This document shows positions 6,556 through 13,706 of a stretch of 13,706 nucleotides of DNA, piece by piece. The stretch spans positions 1 through 13,706 of the forward strand of contig JAQCGA010000039.1 in the NCBI GenBank assembly GCA_027619145.1. The letters are read 5' to 3'. How positions within the stretch are numbered: the stretch's first letter is position 1; each line of letters opens with the position of its first letter. A program made the position numbers and the translations under genes. The notes under the pieces were generated by a model that saw only the letters and a program-made list of their open reading frames with translations, had not been told where the DNA came from and ran no database searches. The stretch comes from a bacterium. GTDB lineage: Bacteria; Latescibacterota; UBA2968; GCA-2709665.

Positions 6556-6667
6556 ATCCGAAGGCTGTGTCCGTGCACTATGGAAATGTGAGCACCGAAG
6601 CGTACCCGGGCTAAAATCTGGCCGGAGACAGCATTTTTGGCTGAAAGCCGCTTTTGAAGGGAAATGG
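6545..6667 (+). pseudogene. Probable broken 3' continuation of the beta-helix gene
   Basis: After the TGA at 6553-6555 the sequence still reads as protein in shifted frames. Adding one G to the G5 run (6545-6549) gives RARGELNPKAVSVHYG then NVSTEAYPG, up to a TAA (6612-6614). Past this the same frame reads NLAGDSIF. Adding one T to the T5 run (6634-6638) then continues as WLKAAFEGKW. The pieces resemble the beta-strand end domain of cell-surface proteins. Several small lesions would be needed, so this looks like a decayed end or, for the homopolymers, sequencing error. Chance coding potential cannot be excluded. Confidence 0.4.
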
Positions 6668-6752
6668 ATGGTCACAGGCGTATGCCGTGAGGTGGCAGGG
6701 AGCGTTGATCTGCGGTTGCCCGAGAGCGGTATTCAATCCTGGGAGAGGTGCA

Positions 6753-9700
6753 ATGAGGAAATCTTTGAATCGGTTTGTGAAGGCTCTGCTCGTTCTCACC
6801 GGTATGGTTGCCGGAATTTCATGGCCTGCACCTTCAATGGCTCTGGAAGTTTCGACCATCAATGGAACCCTGAATCTGGACAGCCAGGGCGCGGGCTCCC
6901 AGGAACATGCGCCCGACAACCTGTTTTTGTATCCCGGCGAAAAAGTGAAGATTCGGATGAGCAGTTTTGAGTTCTACCTTACGTTACGCCTCGAAGAGAA
7001 AGAAACAGGGAAAGTGGTTGTGCCCGAAGTTAAGCAACGAGGAACGGAAGACCTGGTGGTTGAGTACACTCTTCCGTTTTCTGCTAAGGAAGGCCAATAT
7101 TACGTTATAGTTGCCGGGGCAGATGCACAGCGCAACAGTACATATTCTATTCCCATCGTATCAAAGGCAGTTAGCTACCAACTGGTTACGTCAATCTATG
7201 AAGCCGCCAAACCGGTCGTCAGAAACTATGATATCCTGATCGACAACAAAACCGTTACGGGCAGTGAGCTTATCGTTGATCAGCCATACGACGTAAGATT
7301 GAGAATAAGAAACGAAGGTGACCTGTCTGTGTCGGCATTCGGAGTAGCCGTTTATTTGTCGAGCGATGGAGAGTATTCGCAGGATGATACCTGGTTGGGG
7401 GACTGGCCTCTATCCAATAGCAGGCTTGCCGCGGACTCAGAAAATACCTGGAATCTTCTTGATGTAACTCCCACCAAGCCGGGCAGATTCCGCCTTGTTT
7501 TCGTTCCGTATGTAGAGGATCGGAACGTAAGTGAATATGCTACACCGCAGTATACATTTATTGAACAAACCGATCTGAGCATCTCCATTACATCGGTTAT
7601 CGATCCCGATGGGCGAACGATTCGGGAAAACGAAGCGCTGCAGAAAGGTTTGACGTACACGATACGCCTGCGGACTGAGAACGAGGGGAGTGAGGTGAGA
7701 AATGCCAAAGTATCCGTAACACTGACGGCATACGAAGCCGTCAGCGGGGCGGGTGTGCCATCACTATCCTCATACGTAAATCTGGATCAAGGTGAGGAGG
7801 ATAACCTGACGCTGTCCACCGGTGGCAGCAGGTCATTAGAATTTAAGATCAAAGTGCGTGATCCACTCCAGCCTGGCGGATCATTTTCCTCTCCACCGTT
7901 AAAAGAGGTAGCGTTGCTGCAACTTGACGCCAGCGTGAAATTACCTCAAGGAAGCCCCGACGACAAGGACGAGGAGGATAACACCGCAAAGCAGAATTTC
8001 GTGTACGCCGAACCACCGACGATCCGGTCGATTGAGATTCAGGACGACCAGGGCAAAATGGTGGGACAAAAATCCAGCAGCAATTTCACCTCGGGACGTT
8101 TTGACCTGGAGGCAGGCAAGAACTACACGGCAGTTTTCAAGTATGTAAACAGTGCCAACAAGTCGGTTGGTAATTTCACGGTGGGGATGTACGCACTGGA
8201 TGCGGAGAGAGAGTACGACAGCGAAGTCCGGCGATTGTGGCAGTCTTTCAGCAACCCTAATACCAGTGCCTTTCCAATTTTTGCAGAGAGGAAACAGAGC
8301 GGGTTGTCGGCTTCCACCAACGGAGAAACAAAGCTTTCGTTCTCCGTTCCAGAAAACTTAAAAGACAAGCAACTGAGTGTCATCTTTGCAACGATGTTCA
8401 CTGGTCCTGAAAACGCCGACGATGCGGTCTGGAATTTCGGGGAAGACGAATCCTTAAGCAATGTGGAATCCTGGACATTCAATATTATCTCCGAGGCCGT
8501 ACCGGAACCCGATCTGAGCGTTACCATCCAGTCCGTTCTCGATCCCGGTGGGCGAACGATCAGGGAAGATGAAGCGTTACAGAAAGGTTCCACATATACC
8601 ATACGCGTCCGAACCGAGAACAATGGAGATGCGGAGGCAAGGAACGTAAAGGTATCAGTATCGCTGACGGCATACGAGGCCGTCAGCCGCCTGGGTGTAC
8701 CACTGCCACCTTACGAAGTTCTGGGAGAAGATGAGGAGGAGAACCTAACGCTGTCCACTAACGGCAGCAGAACATCGGAATTCAAGATCAGAGTGCGCGA
8801 TCCTTTGAAGCCTCTCTCATCATCCCTCGGCTCGTCATTGAAGGAGGTGGAGTTGCTGCAGCTTGAGGCCAGAGTAGAATTGCCACAAGGAAGCCCCGGC
8901 GACAAGGACGAGGAGGATAATACCGCAAGGCAGAATTTCGTGTACGCCGAACCGCCGACGATCCGGTCGATTGAGATTCAGGACGACCAGGGAAAAACGG
9001 TGGGCCAAAAAAGCAGTGGCGAATTTACATCGGGACGTTTTGATCTGGTAGCGGGCAAGCGTTATACGGCAGTTTTCAAGTATGTAAACAGTGTCAATAA
9101 GCCGGTTTCGAATTTCACGGTGGGGATGTATGGGCTGGATGCGATTAGAGACTATGACAGCGAAGTGAGGCGTGTGTGGCAATTTCTTGACAATCCGAAT
9201 AACAATGTTTTCCCGATTTATGTCCGGGAGCGTCAAAGCGGGTTGTCGGGTTTAGCCAACGGAGAAAAGAGGCTTCAGTTTACCGTTTCAGAGAATTTGA
9301 AAGACAAACAACTGAGGGTTGTCTTCGCGACGATGTTCACCGGCCCTGAAAGCGCCGATGATGCAGTCTGGAATTTCGGTAAAGAAGAGAGATCTTCATC
9401 TGTTGAAATCTGGACGTTTAATATTATCCCTGAAGTCGTCCCGGAAGCCGACCTCAGCGTTACCATCCAATCGGTTGTGGGACCTGGCGGACAGACGATC
9501 GGGGAAAGCCAGGCTCTGCAACAAGGTTCGACATACACCGTGCGCGTTGGGGTAGAAAATAAGGGCGATGCGGTTGCGAGGAATGTCAAAGTATCTGTAT
9601 CACTCCGAGCCCACCAGGACGTAGATAGCCAGGGTGTTCCCTTTGATGTTGGGGAACTGCTTGATCGCGTTGAAAAGGAAGTGTCGAGCATTGCGCCGAA

Positions 9701-11513
9701 AAGCCAAGTCCCATCCCCTTTAGAATTCACGATCAGAGTTGAAGATCCTTTTGGAGGTACATCTTCTCTGGATTCATCCAAAGAGATCAAGAGCCTGATT
9801 CTAAGGGCAGATGCGAGTATGGCCGGGGGAACTGAAGATCGAAATGAGGAGGATAACTTCCGGACAATCGCCTTTGCTTTTGTGGCGTCTGATGGTCAAC
9901 CCGGCGGACCGGGGGAACCTGGAGAACCTGGCCAGCCCGGAGAGCCCGGTCAGCCCGATTTGCCGAATTTGGTGATTACCGGGCACCAATTCAAGAGTAC
10001 GGTAGAAGGGGGGGAATGGGTACAGGTTGAGATCGAAGTTACCAACGTGGGACAAGAGGATACCTCACCATTTACGGTGTCTGTATGGAGAACGCGGTCC
10101 GGTAGCGAGGGAAGGGAAGTCGGCAAGACAAAAGGAGATCACCCATTCAGCAAGGGGCTGCAAGCGAACGGTGGAAAGGCCTCTGAGATTGTGTGGCTTG
10201 ACTTGCTCCAGGAGCGGGGAAAGAGTTTCAATTTGATCGCATTCGCCGACCCGGACGCCCGGGTTGAGGAAAGCAATGAAAACGACAACGAGAGGCTACT
10301 GGGCGCGGCCACGGGCGCCCCATTCATTTCCGAAGATGAACAGGAACCGAACAATAGTAGTTCGCAGGCGAACCGGCTTGTCCACCGAAATCTGACGATC
10401 CACGATTCAAACGATGAAGACTGGTTCGTATTTGATGTAAATCCCGAGAAGACCTATACGGTTGCGGCCACCCGGACCGATGTGCGCCAGGAATTGGAGG
10501 TGGAGATCTATGATTCCGACAATGTTCAGAATGCTTTGACGTCTAATATCACGAACAAGAGTTCTGTTGAGACGGAATATAAAATCAGTAGCCAGCAGTT
10601 TGATACGAATAAAGGCTATGTCAGAGTTTCCGGATCGCCGGGCGCGTACCGCCTGAGAATCGATGAAAAAGCCAGCCTGGCAGCCCCTCTCCCAAGTGCG
10701 AAGAATCCGAGAGATTTTGATGGGTTGACCCGGGAGGAGGCCTGGAAGATCCTGATATTCGTCTATCCGGAGATGGAAGAGGCAATGTTGAACAAGATCG
10801 GGGGGCCGGAAGGTCTGACCGAGGAAGACGTGGCGTTTGCACAGTTGTTGCTGGACAAGATGAGTGATGTTTCAACCGTTGTGCGAATTGCCGAGATCCT
10901 GTACAAATTCTCTCTGCCGTGGAAATGGTCGGGTGGCTTGAGATCGCCGGATCCTCAAGGCACTGTCAGAAGGGATCTGGATATCACACTGCTCAAAAGG
11001 CTGGGTGAGTTCCTCAAGTCATTCGGCGTCAAGGTCGGGATCACGACGCTTCGGATTGTGGGTGCGATATTCGCGGCGCAACCTTCTCTTCCGGACTTTA
11101 TCGTGGACCCGAGAGCGGAACTGGGAAAACCCAACGGGCCGAGGGATGCGCTACGTCTCAATTCCGACCTTCGAATCCAGTGGATGGAGCGGCTTGGCAT
11201 GATCGCAAGCAAAACCGCTGGGGTGAATGTCCCGCATCGGTCTGCTCTCTTGCAAAGTTATCCCAATCCTTTCAACCCGAGCACGACGATTTCCTACCAG
11301 GTGTCCGAACAGAGAGAGGTTTCGCTGGTGATCTACAATTTCCTCGGGCAGGCCGTCCGCACGCTGGTCAGGAAAAATCAGGCTCCGGGCGTCTATCGGG
11401 TTCTCTGGGATGGCAGAGACGAAAAGGGGAGGGCGGTGTCCAGCGGAATTTATATTTATCGCCTGATGAGTGGCAAGTTTGTGCAGTCCAGGCGAATGTT
11501 GTTGTTGAAGTAG
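6753..11513 (+). CDS. Giant secreted CARDB-repeat protein with pre-peptidase domain and type IX sorting tail
   Basis: The product is 1586 residues. The ATG at 6753 (GGGAGAGG upstream) begins a signal peptide (MRKSLNRFVKALLVLTG, cleavage near Ala30); an upstream in-frame ATG at 6654 would bury it. Domains: an N-terminal beta domain to about 150; a CARDB-like domain to about 270; two tandem 313-residue units (274-586 and 587-899), each a CARDB-like half (TYTIRVRTENNGD) plus a second beta domain (RSIEIQDDQGK, FATMFTGPE, DDAVWNFG); a third half-unit (900-1047); seven Gly-x-Pro triplets (1048-1068); another CARDB (1069-1185); a pre-peptidase C-terminal-like domain (EQEPNNSSSQA to YRLRID, 1194-1304); a mostly helical region (1305-1495); and a type A sorting domain (SYPNPFNPSTTISYQV to the end, from about 1497). 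The sorting tail implies type IX export and surface attachment. No enzyme domain is seen, so an adhesive or matrix role is likely. Only 4 bp separate it from the next possible ATG. Confidence 0.9.
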   Translation: MRKSLNRFVKALLVLTGMVAGISWPAPSMALEVSTINGTLNLDSQGAGSQEHAPDNLFLYPGEKVKIRMSSFEFYLTLRLEEKETGKVVVPEVKQRGTEDLVVEYTLPFSAKEGQYYVIVAGADAQRNSTYSIPIVSKAVSYQLVTSIYEAAKPVVRNYDILIDNKTVTGSELIVDQPYDVRLRIRNEGDLSVSAFGVAVYLSSDGEYSQDDTWLGDWPLSNSRLAADSENTWNLLDVTPTKPGRFRLVFVPYVEDRNVSEYATPQYTFIEQTDLSISITSVIDPDGRTIRENEALQKGLTYTIRLRTENEGSEVRNAKVSVTLTAYEAVSGAGVPSLSSYVNLDQGEEDNLTLSTGGSRSLEFKIKVRDPLQPGGSFSSPPLKEVALLQLDASVKLPQGSPDDKDEEDNTAKQNFVYAEPPTIRSIEIQDDQGKMVGQKSSSNFTSGRFDLEAGKNYTAVFKYVNSANKSVGNFTVGMYALDAEREYDSEVRRLWQSFSNPNTSAFPIFAERKQSGLSASTNGETKLSFSVPENLKDKQLSVIFATMFTGPENADDAVWNFGEDESLSNVESWTFNIISEAVPEPDLSVTIQSVLDPGGRTIREDEALQKGSTYTIRVRTENNGDAEARNVKVSVSLTAYEAVSRLGVPLPPYEVLGEDEEENLTLSTNGSRTSEFKIRVRDPLKPLSSSLGSSLKEVELLQLEARVELPQGSPGDKDEEDNTARQNFVYAEPPTIRSIEIQDDQGKTVGQKSSGEFTSGRFDLVAGKRYTAVFKYVNSVNKPVSNFTVGMYGLDAIRDYDSEVRRVWQFLDNPNNNVFPIYVRERQSGLSGLANGEKRLQFTVSENLKDKQLRVVFATMFTGPESADDAVWNFGKEERSSSVEIWTFNIIPEVVPEADLSVTIQSVVGPGGQTIGESQALQQGSTYTVRVGVENKGDAVARNVKVSVSLRAHQDVDSQGVPFDVGELLDRVEKEVSSIAPKSQVPSPLEFTIRVEDPFGGTSSLDSSKEIKSLILRADASMAGGTEDRNEEDNFRTIAFAFVASDGQPGGPGEPGEPGQPGEPGQPDLPNLVITGHQFKSTVEGGEWVQVEIEVTNVGQEDTSPFTVSVWRTRSGSEGREVGKTKGDHPFSKGLQANGGKASEIVWLDLLQERGKSFNLIAFADPDARVEESNENDNERLLGAATGAPFISEDEQEPNNSSSQANRLVHRNLTIHDSNDEDWFVFDVNPEKTYTVAATRTDVRQELEVEIYDSDNVQNALTSNITNKSSVETEYKISSQQFDTNKGYVRVSGSPGAYRLRIDEKASLAAPLPSAKNPRDFDGLTREEAWKILIFVYPEMEEAMLNKIGGPEGLTEEDVAFAQLLLDKMSDVSTVVRIAEILYKFSLPWKWSGGLRSPDPQGTVRRDLDITLLKRLGEFLKSFGVKVGITTLRIVGAIFAAQPSLPDFIVDPRAELGKPNGPRDALRLNSDLRIQWMERLGMIASKTAGVNVPHRSALLQSYPNPFNPSTTISYQVSEQREVSLVIYNFLGQAVRTLVRKNQAPGVYRVLWDGRDEKGRAVSSGIYIYRLMSGKFVQSRRMLLLK
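7572..9890 (+). repeat. Tandem 939-bp coding repeat, two full copies plus a partial third
   Basis: Equivalent codons for DLS recur at 7572, 8511 and 9450, a period of exactly 939 bp (313 codons) both times. The third copy is only its first half. Conservation is uneven: around 7950-8110 and 8889-9050 the two full copies are nearly identical at DNA level (for example GATCCGGTCGATTGAGATTC in both), while neighbouring stretches differ much more. Copy 3 is the most diverged. Confidence 0.9.
9894..9956 (+). repeat. Collagen-like Gly-x-Pro linker, seven triplets
   Basis: Seven successive triplets GQP GGP GEP GEP GQP GEP GQP link the repeat region to the following CARDB domain. They are encoded by related but non-identical 9-bp units. 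In secreted bacterial proteins such segments act as stiff linkers or, when longer, form collagen-like triple helices; this one is probably too short for a stable triple helix. Confidence 0.85.
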
Positions 11514-11559
11514 GGTGATGAAGCGTCCTGTGAACCCATTTTCAGGCAGGGTTTTACGT

Positions 11560-13706
11560 ATGAGATTTCTTTCAATAATTTTGTCTATTCTTGTTCTGTG
11601 CCTGGCACCCATTCCAGTTTCAGCACAGGAGCCGGTTCGGCTTCTGCCGGAGGGTTCGACAGCGGGTGACCTGTTCGGCGCGGCCGTGTCGGTGAGCGGA
11701 GATTTGGCGGTGGTGGGTGCTCCGGCGGAAGGGAACCAGAAAGGCGCGGCCTATGTTTTCCAGCAGGTTGATGGAACCTGGGCGCAGCGGGCACGCCTTG
11801 TTGCTGGAGATGGTATGGCGGGGGATCAGTTCGGATTCTCCGTTTATTTGAACGGAGATCTGGCGGTAGTGGGCGCACCTCTGGCCGGTAATGGAGCCGG
11901 GGCGGTCTACGTTTTCGAGCGAAGTGGCGAGAACTGGTCTGAGCAGACCCGGCTTGAGGTCAGCAGTGGAGACGCCAACGGGAGCTTCGGGTTTTCCCTG
12001 GCTTTGAGCGGGGATTTTCTGTTGATCGGCGCACCCCGTGCGGAAGACGAGGCCGGGGTAGCCTATATTTTTCGGCGCGCCGGTGGGAGCTGGGCCGAAG
12101 ATCAGAAGCTGGCTCCGAACGACGCCGTGCCGGGGGATAACTTCGGGTTCTCTGTATCCATCAGCGGCAGTAATGCGGTCGTGGGCGCACCGTTTGCGGC
12201 GGATGCAATCGGTTTGATCTACGTGTTCCAGAAGGGCGGCGTTGCCGGCGAAGGGGGGGCCTGGGTACAGGTTGCCGCGCTGACCCCGGACGAGGAGGGC
12301 GCATTTGCGTTTGCGGGTGTGGCTGTGGCAATTGAGAATCGGACGCTGGTGGCGGGAACGCTGAACGAAGCGGCGTACGTGTTCAAAAAAAGCGGGGTCG
12401 CCTGGTCCCAGACGGCCAGGCTGGCTGCAAAAGACGGATCGGAAGCCGTGAACTTTGGCCAGGCTCTGGCGCTGGGCGGAAATACGATCGTGGTGGGCGC
12501 GCCGTTGGACGGACAGGGAGCGGGCGCAATCTACCTGTTCGAACGTGCAACGGCTTGGGAAGAGGTCCGCAAGTTCACTCCGTCAGGAGAAGGAGCGATC
12601 GCTTTCGGCAGTTCGATATCGCTCCAGGGAGACCGGATCGTTTCCGGAGCTCCGGCGACTGAGTCCGGGGATGCGGCGGGTTCCGCATTTGTTTTGAGCG
12701 CGTCGGCGTTGAAAGGGAATGCATCCGACGTTGTTCTGCTCAACGAAGGGTTCGACCGGCCCATTTTTCCACCACCTGGATGGACGAAGCGCGTGACGAA
12801 TTCGGCGCATACATGGAGCCAGAGCAACCCGCAAGACCTGCCGTTTTCGACGATCAACCCCCGTAGCGAATTCTCGGCCGTTTGCCCGTGGGTGACCGAG
12901 GACCAGGAGGAGTGGATGGTGAGCCCGGAATTTTCGCTGGACAATGGGCCGGCTGCGGTGGAGTTCTTCGCGGGCTACAGTACGGCCTTTCCGGGGAACG
13001 CGACGTTGAAGCTGAATATTTCGACAGACAGTGGCGGATCGTGGACGCAGGTTTGGGAGATGCAAGATGACGGGGCGGGATGGGGTTGGCGGAAGGTTGC
13101 GGTGAACCTTTCGGAGTACGCGGAAATGCCCGGCTTGAAACTAGGATGGCAGTACGCGGGGAATGATGGCGATCTAGTGGCGATCGACGCAGTTGTTTTG
13201 AAGGGGCCGCAGGGGAGTGCGGTAGAGAAGATCGATGCGCCGGCGTTTATCCTGGGAGATGTGAACGGAGACGGGTTCCCGGATCTTGGGGATGCGCTGA
13301 TGGTACTGGCCTTCGATGTGGGGCTGGAGGATCTAACGGCTGAACAACTGGCGGCTGCGGATGTGAACGGAAGCGGTGGGGCAGATCTCGGGGATGCGCT
13401 TTTGATCCTGCAGTTTGATGTGGGGTTGATTACGGCTTTTTCAAAGCCTGCGTTGGCGTCTTCGGCGCTGGGTTCGGTTGACGTGCAGCTGTTCGGGCCT
13501 GAATCGCAGCCCGATGGGACCCTGGTTTTGACGGTTGTGTTGGATCCGGTGGATGATACGGCGGGAGGGAGTTTGATTCTGAGCTACGATCCGGCCGCTG
13601 GGCTGCCGGTAGATGTCCGGCTGGAAGGCTTTTCGCCGGGTGTCTTTTCAGCAGTGAACACCCGGGAGCCGGGCCGGGTACGCGTGAGTTTTATCGAGCC
13701 TTCGGG
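11560..13706 (+). CDS. Secreted FG-GAP propeller / choice-of-anchor J / dockerin-like / cohesin-like protein (3' partial)
   Basis: The frame is open to the window end, giving at least 715 residues. I chose ATG 11560 because GGCAGGG lies upstream and it gives a compact signal peptide (MRFLSIILSILVLCLAPIPVSA, cleavage before Gln23). ATG 11518, in frame and 4 bp after the previous stop, is an alternative adding 14 residues. Seven FG-GAP blades follow with starts near residues 36, 88, 142, 192, 249, 299 and 348 (GDQFGFSV with DLAVVGAP is typical), enough for one closed integrin-like propeller; blade 5 is degenerate. Residues 391-549 are a choice-of-anchor J / cleaved-adhesin domain (NEGFDRPIFPPPGW, WMVSPEFSL). 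At 567-615 a dockerin-type pair of Ca2+ loops appears (DVNGDGFPDLGDAL, DVNGSGGADLGDAL). From about 637 a cohesin-like beta-sandwich begins (GGSLILSYDPAAG) and is cut by the edge. It is probably surface or extracellular, co-transcribed with the preceding gene. Partner unknown. Confidence 0.88.
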   Translation, partial: MRFLSIILSILVLCLAPIPVSAQEPVRLLPEGSTAGDLFGAAVSVSGDLAVVGAPAEGNQKGAAYVFQQVDGTWAQRARLVAGDGMAGDQFGFSVYLNGDLAVVGAPLAGNGAGAVYVFERSGENWSEQTRLEVSSGDANGSFGFSLALSGDFLLIGAPRAEDEAGVAYIFRRAGGSWAEDQKLAPNDAVPGDNFGFSVSISGSNAVVGAPFAADAIGLIYVFQKGGVAGEGGAWVQVAALTPDEEGAFAFAGVAVAIENRTLVAGTLNEAAYVFKKSGVAWSQTARLAAKDGSEAVNFGQALALGGNTIVVGAPLDGQGAGAIYLFERATAWEEVRKFTPSGEGAIAFGSSISLQGDRIVSGAPATESGDAAGSAFVLSASALKGNASDVVLLNEGFDRPIFPPPGWTKRVTNSAHTWSQSNPQDLPFSTINPRSEFSAVCPWVTEDQEEWMVSPEFSLDNGPAAVEFFAGYSTAFPGNATLKLNISTDSGGSWTQVWEMQDDGAGWGWRKVAVNLSEYAEMPGLKLGWQYAGNDGDLVAIDAVVLKGPQGSAVEKIDAPAFILGDVNGDGFPDLGDALMVLAFDVGLEDLTAEQLAAADVNGSGGADLGDALLILQFDVGLITAFSKPALASSALGSVDVQLFGPESQPDGTLVLTVVLDPVDDTAGGSLILSYDPAAGLPVDVRLEGFSPGVFSAVNTREPGRVRVSFIEPS

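Noticed and set aside
6639..6655. GGCT-GAA-AGCC followed by GCTTTT as a terminator after the beta-helix gene
   Set aside because: A 4-bp stem with a 3-nt loop is too weak, and the sequence is better explained as decayed coding DNA.
9894..9956. Gly-x-Pro-coding units as a CRISPR-like or DNA-level repeat array
   Set aside because: Units are 9 bp, in frame within a long gene, with no spacers; they are a protein linker.

Overview
The window carries a signalling and regulatory half (1-5100) followed by a half encoding large secreted, multidomain proteins (5500-13706). The C-terminal domain of the giant protein at 6753-11513 is a clear type IX (Por) secretion sorting domain with the YPNPFNPSTT signature. 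Together with FG-GAP, CARDB, pre-peptidase C-terminal, choice-of-anchor J and dockerin modules on GC-rich DNA, this suggests a bacterium of the FCB group outside the classic Bacteroidetes, such as a KSB1-, Calditrichota- or Ignavibacteria-like lineage. That placement is inferred from domain style; no rRNA or marker gene is present.

Layout: (1) 1-2820 (+) is the 3' part of a large sensor histidine kinase with an ATPase/TPR-like region, a GAF domain and a complete kinase core. (2) 2820-4274 (+) is a translationally coupled NtrC-type response regulator, complete in domain content but cut by one in-frame TAA at 3360-3362, just before Walker A. (3) 4357-5017 (-) is an AbrB-type antitoxin / PIN-domain toxin operon, facing the regulator tail to tail, with an excellent sigma-70-type promoter at 5069-5097. 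(4) 5098-5502 has no intact gene. It holds a decayed-looking minus-strand coding fragment, a long hairpin, a tandem 11-mer repeat spaced 20 bp apart, and a well-spaced -24/-12 (sigma-54) promoter candidate. (5) 5503-6555 (+) is a secreted right-handed beta-helix protein, possibly shortened by a frameshift, followed by about 120 bp that look like its broken continuation. (6) 6753-11513 (+) is a 1586-residue secreted protein built on a 313-residue tandem duplication, with a type IX sorting tail. (7) 11560 to the window end (+) is a secreted protein with a seven-blade FG-GAP propeller, a choice-of-anchor J domain, a dockerin-like domain and the start of a cohesin-like domain, running off the end.

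Working together (inference): the kinase and the sigma-54-dependent activator form one two-component pair. The only recognisable sigma-54 promoter seen lies directly upstream of the secreted-protein genes, so a natural model is that this pair controls production of a surface or extracellular matrix set. The in-frame stop in the activator means that, in this sequence, the link may be broken, regulated by readthrough, or a sequencing artefact. The toxin-antitoxin operon is an ordinary, apparently intact module between the two halves. No rRNA, tRNA, CRISPR array, insertion sequence or replication origin was seen.
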